Shown here one piece after another: positions 55,528-62,965 of a DNA stretch of 64,000 bases. The first letter of the stretch is position 1. Each line of letters opens with the position of its first letter. This DNA is from Streptomyces coeruleorubidus (GTDB lineage: Bacteria; Actinomycetota; Actinomycetes; Streptomycetales; Streptomycetaceae), in NCBI RefSeq assembly GCF_008705135.1, contig NZ_CP023694.1, forward strand, positions 1,054,001-1,118,000. The letters are read 5' to 3'. Below the pieces are notes generated by a model. That model was not told where the DNA came from and searched no databases. It saw nothing but the letters and a program-made list of their open reading frames with translations. The translations under genes were made by a program, and so were the position numbers.

Positions 55528-56316
55528 TCAGATGAACTTCTGGCCCGCGAGGAACTCAGCGAGCTGCTTGCCGCCCTCGCCCTCGTCCTTGACGATCGTG
55601 CCTGCCGTACGGGCCGGACGCTCGGCCACGTTCTCGACGGTGGTGTAGGCGCCCTCCAGGCCGACCTCCTCCGCCTCGAGGTCGAGGTCGGACAGGTCCC
55701 AGGACTCCACCGGCTTCTTCTTGGCCGCCATGATGCCCTTGAAGGACGGGTAACGCGCCTCGCCCGACTGGTCGGTCACCGACACGACCGCCGGCAGGGA
55801 GGCCTCCAGGTTCTCGGAGGCGGCGTCGCCGTCGCGGCGGCCCTTGACCGTGCCGTCCTCGACCGACACCTCGGACAGCAGGGTCACCTGCGGCACACCC
55901 AGACGCTCGGCGAGCAGCGCGGGGACGACGCCCATGGTGCCGTCGGTGGAGGCCATGCCGGAGATGACCAGGTCGTAGCCGGCCTTCTCGATCGCCTTGG
56001 CCAGGACCAGGGAGGTGCCGATGGCGTCGGTGCCGTGAATGTCGTCGTCCTCGACGTGGATCGCCTTGTCGGCGCCCATGGACAGCGCCTTGCGCAGGGC
56101 GTCCTTGGCGTCCTCGGGGCCCACCGTCAAAACGGTGATCTCCACGTCGTCGTCGGAGTTCTCGGAGATCTGCAGCGCCTGCTCGACCGCGTACTCGTCG
56201 AGCTCGGAGAGCAGACCGTCCACGTCGTCCCGGTCGACGGTCAGGTCATCGGCGAAGTGCCGGTCGCCAGTGGCGTCGGGCACGTACTTCACAGTGACAA
56301 CGATCCTCAAGCTCAC
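55528..56316 (-). CDS. etfB: Electron transfer flavoprotein beta subunit
   Basis: A 262-residue beta subunit. It begins MSLRIVVTVKYVPDATGD and has the EQALQISE and SMGADKAIHV segments of the AMP-binding fold, with DLVISGMASTDGTMGVVPALL further on. The start is a GTG at 56316. It is first in the etfBA operon; a perfect 9-bp inverted repeat lies 30-53 bp before the start, and a TACT-N4-AGTA element lies farther upstream. Confidence 0.95.
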   Translation of the reverse strand: MSLRIVVTVKYVPDATGDRHFADDLTVDRDDVDGLLSELDEYAVEQALQISENSDDDVEITVLTVGPEDAKDALRKALSMGADKAIHVEDDDIHGTDAIGTSLVLAKAIEKAGYDLVISGMASTDGTMGVVPALLAERLGVPQVTLLSEVSVEDGTVKGRRDGDAASENLEASLPAVVSVTDQSGEARYPSFKGIMAAKKKPVESWDLSDLDLEAEEVGLEGAYTTVENVAERPARTAGTIVKDEGEGGKQLAEFLAGQKFI

Positions 56317-56345
56317 GCCGGCTCTCCTACTGCATCGTCATTTCC

Positions 56346-56369
56346 ATGCTGCCTACTTGCAGGCAGCAT
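56346..56369. promoter_or_regulatory. Inverted repeat in the etfB leader
   Basis: ATGCTGCCT (56346-56354) and AGGCAGCAT (56361-56369) form a perfect 9-bp inverted repeat around ACTTGC, 30 bp before the etfB start codon. It may be an operator or a leader hairpin affecting translation. Confidence 0.6.
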
Positions 56370-56425
56370 AGGCGCCTCAAGCGGCCGATCCCGGTCGGGG
56401 GCGACCCCTGCTCCGAGCGAAATAT

Positions 56426-56437
56426 TACTCGTCAGTA
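56426..56437. promoter_or_regulatory. TACT-N4-AGTA inverted repeat upstream of etfBA
   Basis: TACTCGTCAGTA (56426-56437) lies 110 bp upstream of the etfB start. Similar half-sites are bound by TetR-type regulators of fatty-acid oxidation in actinobacteria, which would fit ETF function. The assignment is inferred. Confidence 0.4.
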
Positions 56438-56535
56438 CACCCAGTTCGTTCCCGCTAAGCAAGCGCTTTGAACTGTGACCTTCGCAACGCAGCGTAACCG
56501 GAACTCGACGGTCCCGCAGCCCGGGGAACAGGTGA

Positions 56536-57027
56536 TCAATCGCGCAGGCGGTTGAAGCGTCCCTGGTGGTAGAGGAGCGGCCGGCCGGTGCCCGTGGGGT
56601 CGCCGAGCACGACCTCCGCGATCACGATCCGGTGATCTCCGGCGGGCACGCGCGTGACGACCCGGCCCACCAGCCAGGCCAGCACACCGTCGAGCACGGG
56701 GACTCCCTCGGGCCCCTCACGCCAGGCCGTGGGCGGCGCGAAACGGTCGGCTCCGCTGCGGGCGAAGGTGGCGGCCAGCTCCTGCTGGTGCTCACCGAGG
56801 ATGTGGACTCCGACATGGTCCGCCGCCGCGATCGCGGGCCAGCTGGAGGAGCCGGTGCCGACCCCGAAGGACAGCATGGGCGGCTCGGCCGAGACGGAGG
56901 CTAGGGAGGTGGCGGTGAAGCCCACCGGACCGGCGTCGCCACGGGCGGTGATCACGGCGACCCCCGCCGCGTGCCGCCGGAAGACCGAGCGCAGGAGGTC
57001 GGGCGTGCCGAGAAGGTCCGCAGGCAT
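56536..57027 (-). CDS. Flavin reductase-domain (HpaC-like) protein
   Basis: A 163-residue split-barrel flavin reductase. FRRHAAGVAVITARGDAGPVG, GFTATSLASVSAEPPMLSFG, HVGVHILGEHQQELAATFAR and PAGDHRIVIAEVVLGDP are hallmarks of the family, which supplies reduced FMN or FAD to monooxygenases. The ATG at 57027 is used; longer frames upstream run across the thioredoxin gene. It may be co-transcribed with the thioredoxin-like gene 84 bp upstream. Its partner oxygenase is not in the window. Confidence 0.87.
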   Translation of the reverse strand: MPADLLGTPDLLRSVFRRHAAGVAVITARGDAGPVGFTATSLASVSAEPPMLSFGVGTGSSSWPAIAAADHVGVHILGEHQQELAATFARSGADRFAPPTAWREGPEGVPVLDGVLAWLVGRVVTRVPAGDHRIVIAEVVLGDPTGTGRPLLYHQGRFNRLRD

Positions 57028-57110
57028 GGGGTCAGGCTGACGATAAATGGTTGGCGCAGTCAAGTTCGTTCCCCGATGTGGGAGATGGCTCACTGACCGG
57101 GTCGCGTCCC

Positions 57111-57524
57111 TCACACCGCCTCCCCCAGCGCGGCGATCACGTCGGCCTTGCGCGGCTGGCCGGCGGCCCGCCGCACCACCCGGCCGTCGGCGTCGAGGAC
57201 CAGCACGGTCGGGGTCTTGAGGATGTCCAGCCGTCGCACGAGGTCCAGGTGGGCCTCGGCGTCGATCTCGACGTGGGTCACGCCCGGGACCATGCCGGCG
57301 ACCTCGCCGAGGACCCGCCGGGTCGCCCGGCAGGGCGCGCAGAAGGCACTGGAGAACTGCACGAGTGTGGCCCGCTCGCCCAGTTCCGCGCCCAGCTCGG
57401 CCGCGTCCAGCCGCTTGCCCTCGTCCCGCCCGCGCACCCGCACTCTCCCGCTCCGCCGCCGTTGCAGCACTCCGTAGGCGCTCGCCACCGCGAGCACCAG
57501 CACGCACACCACCAGTCCGGTCAT
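57111..57524 (-). CDS. Membrane-anchored thioredoxin-family protein
   Basis: A 137-residue protein. From the ATG at 57524 an N-terminal helix (GLVVCVLVLAVASAYGVLQ) anchors it, followed by a basic linker. The thioredoxin domain has the active-site CAPC in FSSAFCAPCRATRRVLGE and the cis-Pro in ILKTPTVLVLDADG. An in-frame ATG at 57554 is an alternative start. It is divergent from a DUF4395 gene, a pairing often seen in actinobacteria and suggesting a shared thiol-redox role at the membrane. Confidence 0.85.
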   Translation of the reverse strand: MTGLVVCVLVLAVASAYGVLQRRRSGRVRVRGRDEGKRLDAAELGAELGERATLVQFSSAFCAPCRATRRVLGEVAGMVPGVTHVEIDAEAHLDLVRRLDILKTPTVLVLDADGRVVRRAAGQPRKADVIAALGEAV

Positions 57525-57602
57525 CACCTGCTGCAAGCGTTCACGAGACCGCAAAGATTCCCGCCCTCACCTCGGGCGCATGCTGCGGAATGCTTGCTTC
57601 CC

Positions 57603-58019
57603 ATGGACATCGATGTGAGAGGGCCGCGTTTCGGCGCGGCCGTGACGACCGTCGTCCTGGCGGTCGTACTGGTCACGGGGAGCGCGTGGCTGCTGGCCTG
57701 GCAGACGCTGGCGTTCCTGCTCGGCGCCGCGGGCGGGGTGACCCGGGCGCCCTACGGCCTGCTGTTCCGGAAGGCCGTACGGCCGCGGCTCGGGCCTCCG
57801 ACCGCGTTCGAGGCGCCCGAACCGCCGCGTTTCGCCCAGGCGGTGGGGCTGTTTTTCGCCGCAATCGGGCTCGCCGGCTACGCCCTGGGACCCGGCTGGC
57901 TTGGTCTCGCGGCAACCGGCGCCGCGCTCGCGGCAGCCTTCCTGAACGCCGTGTTCGGGTACTGCCTGGGGTGCGAGATGTACCTGCTCGTACGGCGGAT
58001 GACGGTAGGCCTGAAGTAA
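57603..58019 (+). CDS. DUF4395 membrane protein
   Basis: A 138-residue integral membrane protein of about four helices. FGAAVTTVVLAVVLVTGSAW and GYCLGCEMYLLVRR carry the family's features, including a CxxC near the C-terminus that may be redox-active. The ATG at 57603 has no strong ribosome binding site. The gene is divergent from the thioredoxin-family gene (starts 79 bp apart). A role in thiol transfer across the membrane is inferred. Confidence 0.83.
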   Translation: MDIDVRGPRFGAAVTTVVLAVVLVTGSAWLLAWQTLAFLLGAAGGVTRAPYGLLFRKAVRPRLGPPTAFEAPEPPRFAQAVGLFFAAIGLAGYALGPGWLGLAATGAALAAAFLNAVFGYCLGCEMYLLVRRMTVGLK

Positions 58020-58129
58020 TACGGACGTAAAAGCCCGAGGTGGGGTCCGGCGGAGACGTGACGAGAATCTCTTCACGGGCGGGCACGGGGACTGGCTACC
58101 CGGCCGTTCTTCGGGCACGATCTCGACAA

Positions 58130-58151
58130 GCCGTAAACCTACGGCTGCGTA
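58130..58151 (+). promoter_or_regulatory. Clustered TACG/CGTA half-sites upstream of the acyltransferase gene
   Basis: GCCGTA (58130-58135) and TACGGC (58140-58145) form an inverted repeat, and TACG-N4-CGTA (58140-58151) overlaps it. The pattern ends 54 bp before the acyltransferase start. A lipid-responsive regulator is a guess based on the gene controlled. Confidence 0.5.
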
Positions 58152-58204
58152 ACTTTCCACTGGGAATCCCTTCCCAGGCAGAGCAGGAAGGGTCCGACCC
58201 GCCC

Positions 58205-58933
58205 ATGGCAGAGCTCGTCTACCGTCCCGTCGTCGGTTGCGCCCGCACGCTGTTCAAGGCGTGGGACCTCAAGATCGACTGTCAGGGTTCGGAGAACATC
58301 CCGCGCTCGGGCGGCGCCGTGCTGGTGAGCAACCACATCAGCTACCTGGACTTCGTCTTCAACGGCCTGGCGGCGCTGCCACAGAAACGTCTCGTGCGCT
58401 TCATGGCGAAGGAGTCCGTCTTCCGTCACAAGATCTCGGGCCCCCTGATGCGCGGGATGAAGCACATCCCCGTGGACCGCAAGCAGGGCGAGGCGGCCTA
58501 CGCGCACGCCCTGGACTCACTGCGGTCGGGCGAGATCGTCGGCGTCTTCCCCGAGGCGACCATCTCGCAGTCGTTCACGCTGAAGAGCTTCAAGTCGGGT
58601 GCCGCGCGCATGGCCCAGGAGGCCGGCGTCCCGCTGATTCCGATGGCGGTGTGGGGCACGCAGCGGCTGTGGACCAAGGGCCACCCCCGCAACTTCAAGC
58701 GCAGCCACATCCCCATCACGATCCGGGTCGGTGAGGCGATCGAGGCATCCCGCGACAAGTACGCCGGCGCGATCACCCGTCAGCTGCGCGAGCGCGTCCA
58801 GGAACTCCTCGAGGCCGCCCAGCGCGCCTACCCCGTACGCCCGAAGGGCCCGGACGACACCTGGTGGATGCCGGCCCACCTCGGCGGCACGGCTCCGACG
58901 CCGGAGCAGGTGCGGGCGGCCGAGGCGCACTGA
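58205..58933 (+). CDS. 1-acyl-sn-glycerol-3-phosphate acyltransferase (PlsC family)
   Basis: A 242-residue phospholipid acyltransferase. The catalytic HX4D motif is in SNHISYLDF, the substrate-binding segment FPEATIS replaces the usual FPEGTRS-like motif, and PLIPMAVWGTQRLW follows. It transfers a fatty acyl chain to lysophosphatidic acid at the membrane. The ATG at 58205 is favoured over an in-frame start at 58040, which would include an operator-like region. It is a single-gene unit. Confidence 0.87.
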   Translation: MAELVYRPVVGCARTLFKAWDLKIDCQGSENIPRSGGAVLVSNHISYLDFVFNGLAALPQKRLVRFMAKESVFRHKISGPLMRGMKHIPVDRKQGEAAYAHALDSLRSGEIVGVFPEATISQSFTLKSFKSGAARMAQEAGVPLIPMAVWGTQRLWTKGHPRNFKRSHIPITIRVGEAIEASRDKYAGAITRQLRERVQELLEAAQRAYPVRPKGPDDTWWMPAHLGGTAPTPEQVRAAEAH

Positions 58934-58967
58934 CACGGGGGCGGCCGGCCCGGGCTCGGGTCCCGCC

Positions 58968-59540
58968 TCAGAGTGCGGTGGGGAGTGTCTCCCACAAGTG
59001 GGGCCGGTCGTCGGCTGACTTCAGGGCGTCGAGCACGACCGGGTGGGCCGCGGCATACAGGACCGGCCAGTCCGTCTCACCGGAAGCCGGGTCGGGCGTG
59101 AAGGCGAGCCGCTCGCCGTCGAGGGAGAACCGCGCGTCCACACCCGGCTTGTTGCCCCGGGGGTCCTGCCGGTGCCATGCGCCGTTGAACCGCACGGCGA
59201 CCAGACCGTGCACCACGTCGAGCTTCTGGTAGCACAACGCGGTCGGGATGTCCTCGGCCCGCAGCAGCGCCGCGAGCGCGTGGGCCTTGGCGTAGCAGAT
59301 GCCGGTGCGCTGTTCCAGGACATCGGAGGCTCGCCAGGTGACACGGAGATCGCCCGAATCCTGCGAGTGCGGAATGGTGTCGCGCACGAACTCGAACGCC
59401 GCCCGCGCATACTCATACGAGTTAGCCACACTCCTGGCCAGCTCGGCCGCCGTCTCGCGAACGAGCGGATGGTGATGGTCTACCGCCTCGTCAGCGACCA
59501 AGTAGGCGGAGAGGTCGGGGGTTTCCTGGATCAGCTGCAT
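58968..59540 (-). CDS. Transglutaminase-like cysteine protease-fold protein
   Basis: A 190-residue protein with a transglutaminase-core fold. The catalytic Cys is in EQRTGICYAKAHALAALLRA, the His in DVVHGLVAVRFNGAWHR and the Asp in the following DPRGNKPG region, in the expected order. No signal peptide is evident, so it is probably cytoplasmic. The ATG at 59540 is used; longer frames run through the divergent promoter. It may process proteins or peptides, but the substrate is unknown. Confidence 0.83.
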   Translation of the reverse strand: MQLIQETPDLSAYLVADEAVDHHHPLVRETAAELARSVANSYEYARAAFEFVRDTIPHSQDSGDLRVTWRASDVLEQRTGICYAKAHALAALLRAEDIPTALCYQKLDVVHGLVAVRFNGAWHRQDPRGNKPGVDARFSLDGERLAFTPDPASGETDWPVLYAAAHPVVLDALKSADDRPHLWETLPTAL

Positions 59541-59577
59541 GCGGGCAGAGCATAGGGACGAGATCACTCCCGGGTCA

Positions 59578-59609
59578 ATGCATTTTCGTTCTACCGCATA
59601 CATATGCAT
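59578..59609. promoter_or_regulatory. Paired ATGCAT elements in a divergent promoter region
   Basis: ATGCAT occurs at 59578-59583 and 59604-59609, flanking an A/T-rich stretch between the transglutaminase-like and secreted-protein genes. The two may be regulator half-sites for the divergent promoters. Confidence 0.35.
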
Positions 59610-59714
59610 CGACCGGAAGAACGGCTGAACACCGCCGCAACCACCCGCCCGGCCACAACCCTTCCCCCGCGCCACCGGTCTCGGCCTCCGCAGATCCGTG
59701 ACAAGGGGGAAGAC

Positions 59715-61085
59715 ATGAAGCACCCACACCGCCTGCTCGGCGCCGCGCTCGCGAGTTGCGCCCTGGCGGCGGCCGGAGTCGGGGCCGGGCCCGCGCACGC
59801 CCAGGAGAACCAGTTGTGGATCAGCGCGCCGTACGAGACGGTGCTGCCGGGCGCCGACGCGGACGGCGGCGCGCGTGAGCGCGGCCTGGCCGTACAGGTC
59901 AGCCGCGATGTCGCCGACGGCGGGGTGCCGGCCGGGCGACTGACCGTCGACATCAGCGAGATCGCCTCTTTCGCGCGGGCGTCGTGGCCCGCGAACTGCG
60001 AGCCCGAGTCCGAGGTCAGGGCGGTCTGCGACTTCCCCGAGATGCCCGCCGGGACGGAGAGCGTGCCGGCCGCCGCGTTCGGGCTGCGCGCGCTGCCCGG
60101 AGCGGACACCGGCGCCTCGGGGTACGTGCGCTACTCGGCCGCCGCCGGAGAGGCGACGGCCCACCCGGCCGAAACCCGGGTCGGCGTGGGCAACGGGCCG
60201 GACCTCGGTCTCAGTCAGGCCGACTACCAGCGCGACCTCAGGCCGGGCTCGAAGACAAGCGTGCGGGCGACACTGTCCAACAGCGGAAACCGCACCGCGG
60301 AGCGCACCCTGCTGTCGCTCGACGCCTCGTACGGGCTGCGTTTCGGGGAGCGGCACGCCAACTGCGAGTACCGGGAGCACGACACCGGTACGTCCGCCCT
60401 GTGCGTGCTGGACGAGGCGGTGGCACCGGGACAGCGGTACGCGCTGGACACCGGTCTCGGCGTGGGCCGGAAGGCGCTGTACGAGCGGTTCGACCACTCC
60501 GTCCATCCGTACTCCGACGAGGCGGTGGAGGAGATGCGCGGCGACTGGACGTGGACCCGGGGCACGGGCGCCGAACTGGACCTGCGCCCCGTGGCCGCCG
60601 CCCGGGCCACGGCGGCGGACCCCGACATCGATCCGCAGGACAACTACCGGACCGTCATCCTCGACGCCCGGAACACCGCCGATCTGAAGCTGACCGGCAG
60701 CAGGGTGAGCGGGGCCGCCGGTGACACCGTCACCGCCCGGGTCACCGTGCACAACCGCGGTCCGGCCTGGGTGGCGTCGCTGGGCGTGGGCGCGGCCGTG
60801 GCGAAGGTGCGGTTCCAGGCGCCGGAGGGGACCACGGTGACAGTGCCCCCGGAGGAGGACTGCTGGACCTCGGAGGACCCCGCGTCCCCCACGACGTACT
60901 ACTGCAAGACGCCGATCTACCTGCACGACAAGGCGTCGCACACCTTCGAGATCCCGCTGCGGATCGACCGTGTGGTGCGGGGCGCACGCACCACCGTCGC
61001 CACCGTCAACGACGATCCCGAGCTGAGCATCAGGAAGTTCGACCCGAACCTGCGCAACAACAGCGCGGGGATCGTCGTCAACTGA
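59715..61085 (+). CDS. Secreted protein with Ig-like/DUF11-type beta modules (hypothetical)
   Basis: A 456-residue secreted protein. The signal peptide (MKHPHRLLGAALASCALAAA) ends at AHA (about residue 29). A central segment (SKTSVRATLSNSGNRTAERT) and a C-terminal one (AAGDTVTARVTVHNRGPAW) resemble DUF11/CARDB-like beta-sandwich modules, which often serve adhesion or cell-surface roles. Cysteines are sparse and there is no sortase motif or C-terminal membrane helix, so it is probably released. The ATG at 59715 has AAGGGGGA upstream. A shared terminator follows. Confidence 0.75.
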   Translation: MKHPHRLLGAALASCALAAAGVGAGPAHAQENQLWISAPYETVLPGADADGGARERGLAVQVSRDVADGGVPAGRLTVDISEIASFARASWPANCEPESEVRAVCDFPEMPAGTESVPAAAFGLRALPGADTGASGYVRYSAAAGEATAHPAETRVGVGNGPDLGLSQADYQRDLRPGSKTSVRATLSNSGNRTAERTLLSLDASYGLRFGERHANCEYREHDTGTSALCVLDEAVAPGQRYALDTGLGVGRKALYERFDHSVHPYSDEAVEEMRGDWTWTRGTGAELDLRPVAAARATAADPDIDPQDNYRTVILDARNTADLKLTGSRVSGAAGDTVTARVTVHNRGPAWVASLGVGAAVAKVRFQAPEGTTVTVPPEEDCWTSEDPASPTTYYCKTPIYLHDKASHTFEIPLRIDRVVRGARTTVATVNDDPELSIRKFDPNLRNNSAGIVVN

Positions 61086-61096
61086 CGGCGGTCATC

Positions 61097-61124
61097 AGGA
61101 GATGGCCCTAGCGGGCCATCTCCT
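61097..61124. terminator. Bidirectional terminator between secreted-protein and threonine aldolase genes
   Basis: AGGAGATGGCCC (61097-61108) pairs perfectly with GGGCCATCTCCT (61113-61124) with a 4-base loop. The right arm lies within the last codons of the threonine aldolase gene, so it serves the convergent pair. Confidence 0.8.
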
Positions 61125-62178
61125 CCTTCAGTGCCGCGACGAACGCGTCCACGTCCTCCTCGGTCGTGTCGAAGGCGCACATCCAGCGGACGTCGCCCGC
61201 GGCCTCGTCCCAGAAGTAGAAGCGGAACCGCTTCTGGAGGCGCTCGCTCACGTCGTGCGGCAGGCGGGCGAACACGGCGTTGGCCTGCACCGGGTAGAGG
61301 ATCTCCACACCGTGCACGGCGCGTACCCCCTCGGCGAGGCGCTGGGCCATCTCGTTGGAGTGGCGGGCGTTGCGCAGCCACAGGTCACGGGCGAGCAGTG
61401 CCTCCAGCTGCACCGACACGAAGCGCATCTTGGAGGCGAGCTGCATGGACAGCTTGCGCAGGTGCTTCATGTGGCTGACGGCGTCCTGGTTCAGGACCAC
61501 GACCGCCTCGCCGAACAGGGCGCCGTTCTTGGTGCCGCCCAGGGAGAGGAGGTCGACGCCGGCGGCGTTGGTGAGCGTCCGCATCGGGACGTCCAGGGTG
61601 GCGGCGGCGTTGGCCAGCCGGGAGCCGTCCAGGTGCACCTTCATGCCGTGCGCGTGGGCGTGCTCGCAGATGGCGCGTATCTCGTCCGGCGTGTAGACCG
61701 TGCCCAGCTCGGTGGCCTGGGCTATGGAGACGACCTGCGGCATCGCGCGGTGCTCGTCGTCCCAGCCGTACGCCTGCCGGTCGATCAGCTCGGGCGTGAG
61801 CTTGCCGTCGGGCGTGGGCACGGTGAGCAGTTTCAGGCCGCCGACCCGCTCGGGCGCCCCGCACTCGTCGACGTGGATGTGCGCGCTCTCGGCGCAGATC
61901 ACCGCTCCCCAGCGGTCGGTGACCGCCTGGAGGGCGACGACGTTGGCGCCGGTTCCGTTGAAGACCGGGAACGCCTCGGCCGTGGGCCCGAAGTGGCTGC
62001 GGACCAGTCGCTGGAGGTTCTCGGTGTACGCGTCCTCGCCGTACGCGACCTGGTGCCCGCCGTTGGCCAGGGCCAGGGCGGCGAGCACCTCCGGGTGGGC
62101 GCCGGCGTAGTTGTCGCTGGCGAAACCGCGGACCTCGGGGTCGTGATGGCGACGGGCGTCGGTCTTCGGCGGGTTCAC
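61108..62178 (-). CDS. Low-specificity L-threonine aldolase
   Basis: A 356-residue PLP-dependent enzyme cleaving L-threonine (and allo-threonine) to glycine and acetaldehyde. FASDNYAGAHPEVL near residue 19 is the family's N-terminal motif, CAESAHIHVDECGAPE follows, and the PLP lysine is in SLGGTKNGALFGEAV. The GTG start overlaps the preceding SDR stop (GTGA), so translation is coupled. It ends the DUF6421-SDR-aldolase operon. Confidence 0.9.
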   Translation of the reverse strand: MNPPKTDARRHHDPEVRGFASDNYAGAHPEVLAALALANGGHQVAYGEDAYTENLQRLVRSHFGPTAEAFPVFNGTGANVVALQAVTDRWGAVICAESAHIHVDECGAPERVGGLKLLTVPTPDGKLTPELIDRQAYGWDDEHRAMPQVVSIAQATELGTVYTPDEIRAICEHAHAHGMKVHLDGSRLANAAATLDVPMRTLTNAAGVDLLSLGGTKNGALFGEAVVVLNQDAVSHMKHLRKLSMQLASKMRFVSVQLEALLARDLWLRNARHSNEMAQRLAEGVRAVHGVEILYPVQANAVFARLPHDVSERLQKRFRFYFWDEAAGDVRWMCAFDTTEEDVDAFVAALKEEMAR

Positions 62179-62924
62179 GGCTTCTCGGTGAGCCACAGAC
62201 GGTTTCCGTTCACTTCGGCGGCGGGCTTCTCCCAGATGCCGGTGATGGCCTCGGCCAGGTCCTGGACGTCGGTGAAGCCCGCGAACTTCGCGTTGGGGCG
62301 GTCGGCACGCATGGCGTCGTGCACCAGTGCCTTCACCACCAGGATCGTAGCCGCCGAGGTCAGGCCCTCGGGGCCGCCGGCCTTGCGGAAGTAGTCGGCC
62401 ATGGCCAGCGTCCACGCCTCGGCCGCCGCCTTGCCGGCGGCGTACGCGGCGTTGCCCGCGGTGGGCTTGCTGGCGCCCGCCGCGCTGATCAGCACATACC
62501 GGCCGCGGTCGCTGCGCTGGAGCGCCTCGTGGAAGGCGAGGGAGGTGTGCTGCACGGTGCGCACGAGCAGCATCTCCAGGAAGTCCCAGTCGTCGAGACT
62601 GGTCCGGGTGAAGGTCTCGCTGCCGCGCCAGCCGCCGACGAGGTGGACCAGTCCGTCGACGTGGCCGAAGTCCTTCTCGATGCGGGTGGCCCAGTCGTGG
62701 GTGGCCCGCAGGTCGAGCAGGTCGACCGTGTCACCGGTGACGGTGGCGCCGCCGGTGGCGTAGCTCGCCGCGTCCACCGCCTCCGCCAGCCGCTCCGGAT
62801 CGTTGTCCGAGCCGATGACGGTGGCCCCCGCCTCGGCCAGCCTGAGCAGTGCGGCCCGGCCCGCGGGTCCTCCCGCTCCGGCCACCGCGATCACCGCGCC
62901 GCTGAGCGCCCCGTTCCCCGCCAT
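62175..62924 (-). CDS. SDR-family oxidoreductase
   Basis: A 249-residue short-chain dehydrogenase. AVAGAGGPAGRAALLRLAEAG is a slightly unusual NAD(P)-binding motif (GxxGPxG instead of TGxxxGxG). The active-site Tyr-Lys lies in NAAYAAGKAAAEAW, with a conserved Ser in LISAAGAS. The ATG at 62924 is preceded by AGGAGG; an upstream GTG at 62969 would overlap the DUF6421 stop. It sits between DUF6421 and threonine aldolase genes, so its substrate may relate to amino-acid side chains, but that is inference. Confidence 0.87.
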   Translation of the reverse strand: MAGNGALSGAVIAVAGAGGPAGRAALLRLAEAGATVIGSDNDPERLAEAVDAASYATGGATVTGDTVDLLDLRATHDWATRIEKDFGHVDGLVHLVGGWRGSETFTRTSLDDWDFLEMLLVRTVQHTSLAFHEALQRSDRGRYVLISAAGASKPTAGNAAYAAGKAAAEAWTLAMADYFRKAGGPEGLTSAATILVVKALVHDAMRADRPNAKFAGFTDVQDLAEAITGIWEKPAAEVNGNRLWLTEKP

Positions 62925-62965
62925 GGTCTTCGCCTCCTGAGCAGTGTTCTCGCTTCGCCGATCGC

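Noticed and set aside
54510..56316. etfBA considered as a nitrogen-fixation fixAB set
   Set aside because: No fixC/fixX or nif genes follow; the pair matches housekeeping-type ETF with a terminator after etfA.
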